The notes: generated by a model from the sequence alone, not told the origin. Positions 30,463-41,645 are shown, counted from the stretch's first letter. The stretch is DNA of 64,000 nt from Ornithodoros turicata (GCF_037126465.1 NC_088203.1:87296668-87360667), one strand, 5' to 3'. Program-made: numbers and translations.

Positions 30463-31651
30463 CAGACTTGTACGTAACGGGTAATTACGTTATTAGTAAT
30501 CACATACATTTTTGAGTAATTTGTAACGTAATCCAATACTTTTCTGGCCAAGTAATTTTTTGTGTAATGCAATTACAATTTCCAGTAATCAATTACCAAG
30601 TAATCGGTAATTTGATTAGTAATTTGATTAGCCAAGTAATCAAATACCAAGTAATCGATTACTTGGTAATCAATTACCAAGTAATCGATTACTATGAGAC
30701 CTAAGAACCCGCATTGTTCGAGAAGACAAAACTAACTGCCCTCTGCAAATTCCAAGACAGCCGTCTTATCTCTAGGATTTTCCGCAACACTTGTAGTGTA
30801 TTTTCGAGTCCACTGTCCTCTCCCCATTCATATGGACTATCCTTCCGTAATCCAGCCTGCATATACTGTAGGTTGCACTGTACGTTGTACCATGAACCTG
30901 ATGAGCCATCTGTGAGAGTCCCGGTTGGGACTCCTTTGTCTTTTCTCACTATGCGAAACGCGCAGAGAACACAGAACTCTCGGCCCCGATAACCTATTGT
31001 GACTCTTGTCATGAGCTCCTGCCAGCCTTGTGCGGAATCAGGGCTGGGCATGTGTTACAATACTTTGTATTATAATAATATTACTGCAATATATTTTGTA
31101 TTTGTATTACGTATTATAATACAGGTTTCAGAAAAGTGTCTGTATTATGTATTAGAATAGGCAAAAATGAGTATTACAAGTATGATAATACTCCAGTAAT
31201 ACTTCTCGGATACTTCGTTCACTCCGTATGCGTTCTTTTCTCTCTGATTTTTTTTTTTTTCTAGGTGTTTTAGGCCATTCGCTCTTTGAACACTTACTCC
31301 TCTGGGGATTAGTCAGTGTACCATCTCCGGTCATAAAATTCCCGGGAAAGAAAGGAACAATAAGAAGTGTTTCTAGATCTGTGTCCAAGATTAATGTACG
31401 CACCGGGACTGGCTTCTACATCCGGTGCGCGGAAAATTTTCGCTCCTATTTGCTTCGACCGTTGAGACACCCCTGTTTGTACTTTTCCTCTCAGATATCG
31501 AAAGTAAAAGGGAAAGTGACGCGTTACTTTTCTAGACGTTACTCCATTACTTTTGCCGGCGAGTAGTTTCTAACGGTCAAAAATTACTTTTTCGTACAGT
31601 GTAACGGTAATCGTCTTTTTTTTTCTTTTTTTAGTAACGTGTACAAGTCTG
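30463..31651. mobile_element. hAT-type element, 1.19 kb, non-autonomous
   Basis: The left end CAGACTTGTACGTAAC and the inverted right end CAGACTTGTACACGTTAC match well. Flanks GTAAGCTC (30455-30462) and GTAAGCTA (31652-31659) agree at 7 of 8 positions, as in a hAT target duplication. Subterminal regions are filled with TAATNNATTAC/AGTAATC words (30480-30690 and 31500-31640). Near 31046 a CAGGGCTGGGCATGTG start with AATAC/GTATT repeats looks like one end of yet another hAT MITE inside. No transposase motif was seen in the 116-codon minus frame at 30701-31051. Confidence 0.75.
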
Positions 31652-31759
31652 GTAAGCTACCACAGTTCAAAGGCTGAGCCGGCTAGGCCGGCTTAGCCTT
31701 TAATAATATAGGGCGGCGCACTCTGGGATTTTCTGAAGTCGTCTATTGCCGCATTACTC

Positions 31760-33600
31760 CTACGCTTTCGGTACGCGGTGTTGCGGTAGACTGCTGCGAT
31801 CCAGCGGCGATGGATGACGTTCGATGGCACGGGTCTGTCGCTGTAGACGATTCTCGTCGGGTCGTCGAAATTGGTCGCTGGAAGAAAGTTCGGATGGTCG
31901 TTGCGTTGTTCACTCCAAACGTGCTGCAGAGCCGTTTATACGGAGAGTTTGGCCATTAGGAGGAACATAACTTGAAGCGCGTCACACGACGTCACGGCTG
32001 AATGGCCCTCCTCGCCGTACTCTATTGTTCTCCCGTCGCCAGTCGGTCGCTGACGCCATATTGATGCAGAGCGTTGTCTTCCGGTGCAAGGAAGGGAAAC
32101 GCGTGCGCATTTCATCCTGCGTGAGCCCTTCGTCCTCGAATTCTTATTGGTGGCGACGCAGCCTCACCGTATCACAGGCCACTGTGGGCTGTAAACCGGG
32201 GGAGAGCATAAAGCGGACATTGCACGAGTCGATCATCTGGCTAGTTGCATCAAGATGGGCGCCCTCAAGCTGGCCGATAAACGGATTCTGCTTGGATCCA
32301 GGCTTTTCTGGCGACGTAGCCATGAATCTGACTGCGCCCTCGAAGCAGGAAAGGATCGAAGAATGAACAAGCTCTCGTTATAAATGACTGTGATGCGCGG
32401 GACGTTGTCTCGTGTAGCGTCGTGAAATGAAAGGTGGTGTCGTTCGCTGGTCGTGGTTTCACGTTCATTGAAAAGAAGGTGGCATATTATGAAAGCAGGC
32501 AGATGGCTGCAGCGCGATGGGAGCAGTTTGAGGTAAAGCCCTGCGCGGACGAGCTTTTTGACACGGCATCCGCATCCAGAGATGGATCCGTTCCTGGGCT
32601 CGATATACCTAGCCAATTTTTCCAGCAAATAAGCTTTATTTCTCGTTAGCACAGAAAAAAGAGAAAAAAGGATACAATAACTGCTGTCACCGAACTTCGT
32701 CTACGCGGAGGACTTCCTCTCTCTTGTTCTGACAGTGAAAACACCGAAGTGGCATAGCTTTCGTAGCGAGGGCCGGTCCTGAGCGTCCATGATATACCAC
32801 CAAAGGATACCAGCAAGCACAGATTTAGCTGCCACGAAAGAATACGCGGCACCAAGCACATATTTTGCAACGAACCGACTAGGTAGGGTTTATTGCGAGT
32901 GGAACGCAAGATCGGCGTCGAACGCGCACCCCGGCTCAGACGCAGAGGTCTCCTCTCCGAGCCGGGCGAGCGGTTTGCGTTCACCTTGTAGTCGGTGTTC
33001 GGTGCCTAGTGCGAAGAAAATTGGTGGCACAATCTCGTGGCTTATCCGCATCTGATCCGCTCCTGATTTGGCGCCATCCGCATCCGATCCGCAGATCACA
33101 GCAAGCGTCCATGTTTCATCCGAACCCGCAAGAGTCCTAGGATATCCGCGTATATCCGCTTTCAGAGTGAACGGTGCACGACTTTAGTGTGAGGCATGTC
33201 ATGCGCGTCTTCCAGAACGCCTGCTGAGCTGATGCATGTTCAGAAAGACCTGCGACGTAACGAGACTGGCAGAGCAGCATGTCGGTCGATGAGGTGTCGC
33301 TGGTGTGCCATCGACAAGCAGGTGGAGTCCTGAAGAAGGATGTAGGACCACGGCGTTCCGCTACCGGTACGGGACGTTGAAGCCGGTGGTTGCCGGGGCG
33401 GTAATAGCGATTGTGACCTCCTGTTACGAGTCCTCGCGGTGGAAGAGACGTGCGTGGTTATCTTCATGACGGGCCCTAGCGCCACCGCGTGGATTCAGCA
33501 GTGCTATGTGGACGTTGACGTCTCATCACAGTGGTCGACTTGACACCATCGGTGATTGTAGCTGCAGAGCATGTGTGCGCACACAAAACGATGTAGCATT
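31760..33600. other. unassigned DNA with ATCCGC repeats
   Basis: Moderately G+C-rich. Near 33045-33160 the words ATCCGCATC, GATCCGC and ATATCCGCG recur, as in the subterminal parts of some hAT MITEs. The 139-codon minus frame (32233-32652) has no motif I recognise. Confidence 0.4.
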
Positions 33601-34420
33601 TACCGACCGGGTAAACTTGATAATTGTGAATTATAAATAATAAACTAAATTAAATACATAAATAATATAAGTAAAAATAGACAAAGAATACAATTAATCG
33701 CCGTGTTAATGGCGACAATGACATTTACTTTTTTACTGTGCGTGACTCGTTAGGTGTTTTGTGCTCGTCGTTAGTAATCATACCTCTACATGTAACGGTC
33801 TAAAGAGAACGCCTGTCGTGATTTATCATTGCGGTAGAGTCCAGATGTAATTGAATTTTACGTGCAGCCTCATTACAGCTTAGCAGTTGGTGCTGTACAG
33901 TTTACGCAATACATATTGTGCAGTCCCACTGCGTGTTGAATGTTACGAATGTATGGGGTTCGGACGAATGTGAACTGGGATGGAGTGCTGTAGGCAGATT
34001 TGTGAATTTAACGTTTTGTGTACACTGTGCTGCTCGGATATCTGAGGAACAGACGTCAGAAGAATGTTCTCATTAGTTCGTGCGTAAGTATAGGAAATGC
34101 GAAAGGATTGCGCTTTGACAGCAAGCGCTTCTTTATCGTAATTTTCGTCGAGAGCCTTCCTGAAAATATATCTCACATGCACACATTTTGCTGCAGAAGA
34201 AGATGCATCCAGACCCATAAATGATCGATTATCGATTTTGCGCTTTTTGTTTTTTCTTCTACGTATTCATTGTGTGTCACATGCATGCGTCGCACGTTTC
34301 AATGACATTCGGTTCATTCATTCGTCTTTAGCTGCCACGTGTGCGGCCTTGAGCTGTTACTTTGTCACAGGCAGCCACTTTTAGATGCTGCACCACGTTT
34401 TCAGTAATGCGTGAGGAGTA
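33601..34420. other. unassigned A+T-rich DNA
   Basis: An A+T-rich patch lies at 33610-33700. Nothing else recognisable. Confidence 0.4.
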
Positions 34421-34429
34421 TTAGCGTAA

Positions 34430-35031
34430 AGCATGGTTCAGACTAGTGCGTTCTGCTGCGTGCGGGCGCCTGCGTGTGTATGCGTGCGTTGTAAGCAACC
34501 CATTCCGCTGTTCACAGACCGGCGTCCGGTGGTGGTGGTGGTGGTGATGGTGAAAGGGCTTGCCGTTGTCGGCCTCACGTATGTGGGCAACGTCACGACT
34601 GACGCCCTGGGGAAATGTGCGTCCTGGGCCGACTTCTTGGGGAACTGTGCCGACATATGTCTGAAAGCGTCTGAGGAAAACCCAGGAAAAACCCCAGACA
34701 GCACAGCCGGCACCGGGATTCGAACCCGGGTACCTCCCGGGTTCGAATGCGTGCGTCACCAAACCGTAAGCCAATGAGCGCCGAGCGGCATTTTCAACGC
34801 CTTCCACTCCGGTGGCCGCCATGTTGAAAACAGTCTCGCAGAGACAAACCTACTGCGCATGCTCGGAAGGCGGCCTCGCGATTCGTTCTCCGCTTGCAGG
34901 CTGCTGCGTGCGTCGGAAAAAGTTTAGCCCGGGCGAACTCCTTGCGTTCTGCTGCGGGAGGGCGCGCACGTATCTGTTGCCACGGTAACCAGCGCCCGCA
35001 CGCAGGAGAACGCACTAGTGTGAACCATGCT
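34430..35031. mobile_element. Harbinger-like MITE with TAA target duplication, holding a SINE
   Basis: The roughly 41-bp termini are inverted with about three mismatches (left AGCATGGTTCAGACTAGTGC, right GCACTAGTGTGAACCATGCT). TAA flanks both sides (34427-34429 and 35032-35034). Long TIRs with a 3-bp TAA duplication fit PIF/Harbinger. A SINE occupies 34528-34789, so the element predates it. Confidence 0.75.
34528..34789 (-). mobile_element. tRNA-derived SINE, tail type B, minus strand
   Basis: It runs from (GGT)n at 34531 through GGCTTGCCGTTGTCGGCCTC, CAACGTCACGACTGACGCCC and GAAAACCCAGGAAAAACCCC to the reversed B box, GGGATTCGAACCCGGG. The tRNA head beyond the B box is altered (a second GGGTTCGAATGCG). 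It sits within the Harbinger-like MITE. Confidence 0.85.
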
Positions 35032-35170
35032 TAATAGGACTGCGTGATGCAGGAGGATATTTAATGGAAGTATGCATAACGGGCACATAATTGCGAAACC
35101 GCCGTGCCGCAAGAAATATGTACTATATCACATACCCAGACCCATAATATTCTTATATCATATGACGTAC

Positions 35171-35424
35171 CGGTGGTGCTGGATGGTGAAAGGGCTTGCC
35201 GTTGTCCACCTCACAGAGGCGGGCAACGTCACGAATGACGCTCTGGGGGAATGTGCGTCCTCCGCCGACTTCATTAGGGAACTGTGCCGACATATGTCTG
35301 AAAGCGTCTGAGGAAAACCCAGGAAAAACCCCGGACAGCACAGGCGGCACCGGGACTCGAACCCGGGCACCTCCCAGTCTTGACGTGACATGGCCAGCAC
35401 GCTAACCACAACCACAGGAGCTGG
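35171..35424 (-). mobile_element. full-length tRNA-derived SINE, tail type B, minus strand
   Basis: It runs from the tail (GGTGGTGCTGGATGGTGAAA, GTTGTCCACCTCACAGAGGC) through the body to the B box reversed (GGGACTCGAACCCGGGC) and the A-box region (ATGGCCAGCACGCTAACCAC), ending CAGGAGCTGG. It is one of the most complete copies in the window, and both Pol III boxes look intact. Confidence 0.88.
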
Positions 35425-35472
35425 TTACGTGACGTACCAGTGACAGCTTCGTCCCCTTTTTGTAAGAGGAAT

Positions 35473-36258
35473 GATCATACCCTTATAGCCACACGGCAAA
35501 CTTAATGCATTAAACGGAATGGCAGTAGCTTCACCTCCTAACCAACGTCGAAGGACAACGTTCCTTCCACTGATTCGTTGAAACCAGGAGACGTATGCCT
35601 CTTCTGTTACAATTATGTCCTTCATAATTGTCACAAAAAGGGCGTAGGGCTCCTGCTTTCAACAAATCAGAGGAGGGAATGATGTCATTCGAGATGATGA
35701 TCGATTAGGAGGTGAAGTAAATGCCATTCCGTTTAAAGGAGCACCGAGGTGTCCCCCAAATGTGACCTACAGAACGAGCGGCAGGGCTCTGTTCCGCACA
35801 CTCTTGAAAAAAAAAAAAATCCTCCTCCTCATGAAAAGAGCGCATCGCAGAACGAGAGGACGTCGTGACGTATGCTACTCCACTCACGTGACGAGTGACG
35901 TACAGCGGCACAGCTCGAGCAAGTATAAGCGGCGCGTGAGCTGCGAAGGAAAAACAAAAAGAAACAAGGCACGGAGGCCCCAATACGTCACGCGAGAATC
36001 GTGTCGGCCGTCTGCGTCTGCTTTCTCCGACTGTTTTTTTTTTTTTTTTTTTGTAAATTCGATTGCGCAGCTATAACGCACCGCAGGCGCCCGCGGTGCG
36101 TTATTTGTGCCATGCAATACGCAGAGCGAAAAAATATTTTGCGTGATGACTCCTGGTGGACAGCTTGACAGACCAGGCGGGATTTCGAGCGACGTTAAAT
36201 GTCACCTCATTGCTCCTTTAATGCATTAAGTTTGCCGTGTGGCTGTGGTATAAGTTGT
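35473..36258. mobile_element. TIR element carrying a nested TTAA MITE
   Basis: AGCCACACGGCAAACTTAAT at 35487 and its perfect complement ending at 36244 are 28-bp inverted arms. After removing 35514-35732 plus one TTAA the left arm continues AAAGGAGCACCGAGGTG, matching the inverted right arm AAAGGAGCAATGAGGTG. The outer element was therefore intact before the insertion. Its interior has CRE-like GTGACGTA words and a T20 run; no coding frame. Confidence 0.65.
35514..35732. mobile_element. piggyBac-like MITE with TTAA duplication
   Basis: The termini ACGGAATGGCAGTAGCTTCA and, inverted, ACGGAATGGCATTTACTTCA continue into CCTCCTAAC/TCCTAATC. TTAA flanks both ends (35510-35513 and 35733-35736). 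A strict TTAA duplication is the piggyBac hallmark. Internally it has the inverted pair CAGGAGACGTATGCC / GGCGTAGGGCTCCTG. Confidence 0.75.
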
Positions 36259-36259
36259 A

Positions 36260-37200
36260 TCACTTCTATGGCAGTGCTATTCACAGTATAGATTTCATTC
36301 CACCGCACATTGACGCTGGGTCACAGCATATAACCTGTATGAAGTGAATAGGTATACCCTTACTTCCATGGACGTGCTCAGGCCCTTTTTGTAATCCATT
36401 GCGAAGAAAGACAACAGCTTATCTGTCGAGTATAAGCCCCCTTCTGGTCAAGAAGTTTCGAATAGAGCAAGGCTGACAGACGTTGCATTTGAACTGCAGC
36501 TGCTACTACGAGCCAGTACAACATCTGCTTAAAAGAGATGTGGTCTCTTTGACTCCCGATTCTTAAGCATTTACCCATTGTAAGCATTGTACCCTGCATA
36601 AATTTTTGAAATGCGCAGTACTCTTCTCGAAGTACTTTCATTTTCAAGTATTTGCGCTGTATGTTAGTGACGTTCTGCCTTCAGTATTTACTGTCGGACT
36701 TGAAATGCGTTTTTACTGTTTCTTCTACGTGTCTGCCTGAATGAGAACTCGTGCCTCCTGGGAGTACGCGTCAGTGCTTCCATTGCAGTCCTTTAGCCGC
36801 AATAAGGCTGAGTTGAATGCTTTCATACTTAATGCAGAACGAATGACGCACTGCCGAAATGTCGCGTTTTCAGATCCCAACGTAGTACCATCCTCAGGTG
36901 ACGTCCTCAGAAGATGAAAAATGTAGCCCTTCGTGGGCTGCTCGCGCCGTTATTGATTACTGCCAGAAGACTATTGCTTATTTTACGAAATACAGATGAT
37001 ACACCGCCGGCAGCCGCTTCAAATATTCATTTCTTGCACTCTCCAGATGGATGCCTGGACTTGAAATGGAAAGGTTGATCTCTTGGGGCGGTGAAACCTT
37101 GTTCTGGTAAACACTTTTCCGTTCCTGACGCTGTTGTCGAACAGCTTTCGTTAATTATGGAGTGTGTTCCGAATTGATGAAGTATGGCATTAGGGTGATT
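36260..37200. other. unassigned DNA
   Basis: No recognisable gene or repeat end; short frames only. Confidence 0.4.
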
Positions 37201-37204
37201 TGGT

Positions 37205-37824
37205 TTCAATAGACCTGTTCCAGTTTGTAAACAAATGACGTCATAGTGTTCGACAGCGCCACCAATTTGGTAGAGTTGAACAACGCTCGAAGCTGGGGGG
37301 CGAACAAGGTCGCGCCCGAAAGCCAGGGTCTTGAGGGGATTATGATGGCCCCTGAAAGGGACGCGGCCTTCGGTTTTTCAATAGGAGGCAACGAACAAGT
37401 GCCCCTTCGTAGAACCCAGCCCTCACCTTCCGATTTGTTTCAGTTTCGGTCTGTCTACCAACGTCATGATGACGTTTCTTGGGTAGAGGCCTATTGGGAC
37501 ACTCCTGTTCCATTGAGGCGTTGTAATTGACCTCTACCCGAGAAACGTCATCATGACGTTGGTAGACAGACTGAAACCGAAACAAATTGGAAGGTGAGGG
37601 ATGGGTTCCCCGAATGGACACTTGTTCGATGCCTCCTATTGAAAGAAAAGTAGGACCGAAGGTCGTGTCCCTTTCAGGGGCCATCGTAATGCCCTCAAGA
37701 CTGTGGCTTTCGGGCGCGACCTTGTTCGCCTCTAGCTTCGAGCGTAGTTCAGCTCTACCAAATTGGTGGCGCTGGCGAACACTATGACGTCATTTGTTTA
37801 CAAACAAGGAGAGGTCTATTCGGT
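37205..37824. mobile_element. two MITEs of the ATAGACCT family, tail to tail
   Basis: Copy 1 (about 37208-37494, plus) and copy 2 (about 37530-37824, inverted) are each about 290 bp and similar to 30110-30401. They face each other across about 35 bp and so form a long inverted repeat. Shared blocks include AAACAAATGACGTCATAGTG, CGCCACCAATTTGGTAG and CCAACGTCATGATGACGTT. Outer ends read ATAGACCTG and AGAGGTCTAT. Confidence 0.8.
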
Positions 37825-37829
37825 CTGCA

Positions 37830-38440
37830 GATAAATGTATGCTGTCGTGAGGGTGTGGAATAAATAGTGTCTGACATTAAAGGGGCAGCTTGGAGCATTC
37901 GACTTATTTTTTGAAACGATATGCAGTTGTATTCCACTGCATGATTCCACAGCAGCACTATGTTGACATCCTGATTCTGGTTTCATACTAAGGTAAGAGT
38001 GGCCTTCTTTGGGGGTGTGATATGATTGCCATGAAATACGCGCTTTCTATTTTCTCTCGCGTATTTCTTCGCATTGTTCTCTTTTTATGCAACGCATACT
38101 GCATGCGTCCTGTCAGAAATATGTGGTTTGTGACCGTGCTTGTTGGAAACCACTACCTAAGGGAGCTTACAGTCGTCGAGATTTCCAGACTGACTAGCCT
38201 TCGTCGCAGCTGCGCCATAAAAATACTCATCACCATCATCCTGACTGACCGCAGCGGCCGTCATGATGCGGCATGTGTCTGAATGCACTCCCGGACCTAT
38301 ATATCTCAGACCGCAGTCTAAAACACAGAGGCTAACAGTTGCGGTTAAGGCTGACGGCAGGTGTACGTAGACGCCAATTCTGTCTGCGCGAGCATTATAC
38401 ATTTTTGTGCGACATGCGTACATATACCGGGGTGTCGTTT
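37830..38440. other. unassigned DNA
   Basis: Nothing recognised. The plus-strand frame 38022-38282 is open for 86 codons without known features. Confidence 0.4.
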
Positions 38441-38484
38441 TTATTTTTTATTTTATTTATTCGTTTCAAGTTTTATTTATACAT

Positions 38485-38960
38485 ATAAAAAGGTGTGAGA
38501 GCAGCATAGATACCGCGTTTTTGTGGGTTATATTGCCGTGGTGGACGTTCTTTCGAAGACAATGTGTTTGACGAATTATCTAAAGTTCAGTAATTAACTC
38601 TTTAATTAGGGGCTTTCGGACAAAAGTGAGATAACAGAATGAGCGACAATCATTGTTTGAAAGCCATTCTATTAAAAAATGACGCGAAACGAGCAACTAC
38701 GTTGAAATGGGCATCGCCAAATTTTCGTTGTGTAAAGGGGCCTAAATGATGATGATGATGATGATGATCCTGGAGGCTATCCCCTTTGTATCGGGCGGGC
38801 GCGTATCAGCGCAGGCCGCAGGGTGGACAACGCTCATTCACGTCGGAGGCCCACGTGCTTCGGAGCGATAGAGTCAGGGAGTTGATTGGAGTAGGTGCTG
38901 ATATTGCTGCCAGATCAAGCGCTTTGCGGGCCAGAGCCGTCAGCGGTGAAAGTCATGGAG
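38485..38960. mobile_element. mariner-like MITE copy, diverged, with (GAT)n expansion
   Basis: The left part (AGAGCAGCATAGATACCG, TGGACGTTCTTTCGAAGAC, TCTAAAGTTCAGTAATTA) and the right part (ACGCTCATTCACGTCGGAGG, CCCACGTGCTTCGGAGCGAT, TTGATTGGAGTAGGTGCTG) follow the order of the 40.2-kb copy. A (GAT)n run at 38747-38768 lies between them. Confidence 0.6.
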
Positions 38961-39059
38961 TTGAAAGAAGAATAAGGCAGGCCAGCTGGTCTGACGTATA
39001 TAGACTGAAGATTCATACCTTCAGTTTAAGGACGACAGAGCTACACTAACTCAGAATTA

Positions 39060-39095
39060 GGTGCCAACGCCTAGCAGATGCCAACGCCTAGCAGG
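39060..39095. repeat. GCCAACGCCTAGCAG direct repeat
   Basis: Two tandem copies of a 17-18-bp unit; a simple local duplication. Confidence 0.8.
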
Positions 39096-39175
39096 ACCAC
39101 GCGAACAGAAGAAGAAACAGAAAGAAGGGGGAAAAAGAGGCAGCTCAAGTTCTGTTCTCTCAGGGACACTTTTTT

Positions 39176-39430
39176 TTGTTGTCCTTACAGTATGATTTGT
39201 CTTCTACGTTTATCTATATGGCAGTGTCGTTCGCGTCGTCTTTCCATTACTCAGCCTCGCCGGTTATTTCAGCATCGCACACCAAATCACACCTTATAGT
39301 ACCATTTCGAAAAGTCTCCAACACGAGCAGCGAAATACCCCTCCATAAATTCTTGGTTTACGGCAGCAGCGTATTGTACGACACATACCATAATTATTAC
39401 ACAAGAATTGATGCTATCGCTGACTTGTGA
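39176..39430 (+). other. possible LINE C-terminal remnant
   Basis: An 84-codon frame reads SHLIVPFRKVSN then HKFLVYGSSVLYDTYHNY. This loosely resembles the xxLxVPxxRT...YGxxxLWNxLPxxI end of some LINE ORF2 proteins, but the key WN-LP is absent. Low confidence. Confidence 0.25.
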
Positions 39431-39914
39431 CGCACACGAGATGTCTTCGACCTGCACACCTTGTAGAATCCCCTGCCCTCCTTTCGGGTTCCCGTAAAAG
39501 AATGAGTGGAGTTGATGTCACTCCGTGACGCGGCACGCCCCATGGGGTCCTGATGAGGAGGCTCGCTCACAGGTGATACTACGTCACGCTGGGCTGGTTA
39601 CGTCACGGCAGCGGACGGACCGTGCCTCCAATGTCGCGCAGTACGAAAGACGGCTATTTTTTCGGAACGTTAATGTAAACTGAATTGGGCAGTGACAGAA
39701 CGCCTTGCGACATCAAATATCTGGCATGGTCGTTTCCGATAAATTGCTCGAGTGTTTTTGAACAAACACAAACAGGAGGAGTAGATATTAGGATTACACA
39801 CCCTGGGATACATATACGTACAAAAAGAAGGAGTACATCGCAGAATCCTGGTGCGCAAGTGAACGTTCAATCTAGCGGGTCAGAAAAGGTGCTTCTCCCG
39901 CTGCGCCCTTGATT

Positions 39915-40165
39915 GTCAGCCTGTGACGTCACATCTTCTGGCCAATAGTGAAGCGTGCACCTTGTTTTTCCTTTGTTTTGTTTTTTATGTCTTTTTGTGG
40001 TTGTATTTGGCGCCGCCAGTCCCTCGTCTGCCGAGCCGCCGGCCGCCTTGCTCCCTCGCCGCAACAGACGATTTTCGTCAGCCAATAACAGTGTTCGATG
40101 ATCTGACGTCGCAACGCGCCAGAAGGAGCTGGGAGAGATCGCCGCCGCCGCGTGCTCTCTTATAA
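39915..40165 (+). promoter_or_regulatory. promoter-like cluster (CRE, CCAAT, TATA)
   Basis: GTGACGTCAC near 39924, GCCAATA near 39940, GCCAATAA near 40081, GACGTC near 40105 and TTATAAACC near 40160 lie within a G+C-rich 250 bp. The spacing resembles a Pol II promoter or an LTR U3 region. No gene follows; a MITE begins at 40237. Inference only. Confidence 0.25.
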
Positions 40166-40236
40166 ACCAATTTGCTTAGGAAGTGCGCGATTACCGAAGG
40201 AAATATTTTACGTGAGAGTTTCCTAAGGTAGTATAC

Positions 40237-40762
40237 AGGGTGCGCCACGTAAGACTGACCAGAATTTTTATTTCAAAAAGCTATGAGAGAAGCATAGATG
40301 TTGTTTTTGCAGTTGAGTTCTACGGCCAGGCGGACATCCTCTCGAAGAAACTGTGCAACTACGAGATGGCTAATTACCTAAAGTTCATTAATTATCTTAT
40401 TTAATTGCGGTAAAAGCGAGATGGCACTATCCTAGTTGCAAGCCATTTCACGTTTAACAAATCCTGAAACCCGCACGTTCGTTAAAATATCCACCCCCGA
40501 ATTTTGATATGCAAATGAGCGGAAACCGCGGCGACCGGGAACGCGGAGAGTACAGCGCTCATTTCACGTCAGAGGGTCACGTGATTTGCAGCGATAGAGA
40601 TAATTGGTGTAGGTGCCGCGCTCAGCTTGCTATATCAACCGCAGATAAACCTCCGTCGGGGTGGGTGATGTGCTCCTCAAGCGCGCTTTTTCGGTATCGG
40701 CTCATTTGCATACCAAAACTCGGGGATGGATATTTTAGCGCACGTGCGTGACGCACCCTGTA
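40237..40762. mobile_element. mariner-like MITE with clear TIRs and TA flanks, partly self-complementary
   Basis: The left end ACAGGGTGCGCCACG and the inverted right end ACAGGGTGCGTCACG match at 14 of 15, flanked by TA, as for Tc1/mariner-type elements. The halves are also mutually inverted internally: AATTTTGATATGCAAATGAG near 40500 mirrors CTCATTTGCATACCAAAACT near 40700. It is the best reference copy for the relatives at 20.0, 23.2, 26.3 and 38.5 kb. No transposase. Confidence 0.8.
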
Positions 40763-40764
40763 TA

Positions 40765-41330
40765 TTCCTAACAACGCGAAATATATATATATATATATGT
40801 GTTGGAGGTGTCTCCCACGCTCGTTTAACATATGCCATAACACGTTACCGATGCTTCGTTCCAAAGAGAAGTTTCACCGGCAACGTGCACTTTAGCCCGC
40901 ACGTAACTTTACTTCTGAGTGTCTCGTGGCGCAATGTGAGCTGGAATCGAATAACATACCCCCTCATAATGATGCCCCTGGGAGCCCTTCATTTCAGCGA
41001 GTTTCGTTTTAACGAAGCGTCGTCTTATAGAGATCCCGACCTAGCGAGTCTCGTCTTTTTCGAGCAAACGCGGACGAGCTCTACGCTTTTCGCGAATCTG
41101 GTTTTAAGAGAATTGCGTTTCCCATGCACTTACCTGTCCGGGTTTCGTTTCCGTCTACTTATTTCGTATTGCCCTCGGAGCTTAACATCATTAAAAAGGG
41201 CAGTACGTAGTGGCAAGTGCACAGAGCATCGAGGAGAACAGCAGACCAAACGAGACATAATACGGCGCACAGCAAAACCAAAACAAGCAAAGTATGGAAT
41301 GTAAAGCATGCTGCAAGACACCATGACCAG
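40765..41330. other. unassigned DNA with (TA)n
   Basis: (AT)n at 40781-40799. The 192-codon frame crossing from the MITE into this region is not considered a gene. Confidence 0.4.
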
Positions 41331-41332
41331 CT

Positions 41333-41645
41333 GCCGTGGCATAGCGGTTAGGATGCCCGCTTTCCATGCCGTTTTTTTTAAAATACAAAACATATCCCCC
41401 AGCGTCGAGACTGGGAGGTGTCGCCGGTTCGAATCACATTTTACCGCACCGGCTGTCCTGTCTTGGGTTTTCCGGCAGATTTTCGAGACAAATGGGCGCA
41501 CAGTTCCCCTTAAAGTCGGCCCATGACGCATACTAACCCCCCCTGTCTACCCCTCCGTCCTATTGTCCTCTCTCCATCTGTCCACGTCTGCATGTACGCT
41601 GCTCATAGACACAGTTGCTTCGCGACGCTGACAGGAAATTTACAT
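41333..41645 (+). mobile_element. tRNA-derived SINE, tail type A, with a short insertion in the head
   Basis: The A-box region CCGTGGCATAGCGGTTAGG and B box GCCGGTTCGAATCAC flank about 30 extra bases (T8 then AAAATACAAAACATATCCCC). The body (GGCTGTCCTGTCTTGGG, GTCGGCCCATGACGCATAC) and tail (TCTCCATCTGTCCACG, GTTGCTTCGCGACGCT) follow. The inserted bases in the tRNA portion would impair Pol III transcription. Confidence 0.8.

Larger units (their letters stand above)
29991..31747. mobile_element. TIR element containing two nested transposons
   Basis: AATAGACGATTTCAGAAAAT at 29991 and the inverted 31723-31747 match at 24 of 25 positions. Between these termini lie a MITE (about 30110-30401) and a hAT-type element (30463-31651), leaving about 275 bp of the host element's own sequence. 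The CAATAGAC start is shared with the nested MITE (CAATAGACCT), suggesting related TIR families. No transposase. Confidence 0.7.

Noticed and set aside
32233..32652. 139-codon minus-strand frame considered as a THAP-like or zinc-finger remnant
   Set aside because: Cys and His spacing does not fit any finger type and no catalytic or structural motif follows.
40726..41304. 192-codon plus-strand frame
   Set aside because: It starts inside the right end of a MITE, crosses an AT microsatellite and has no recognisable domain or codon bias.
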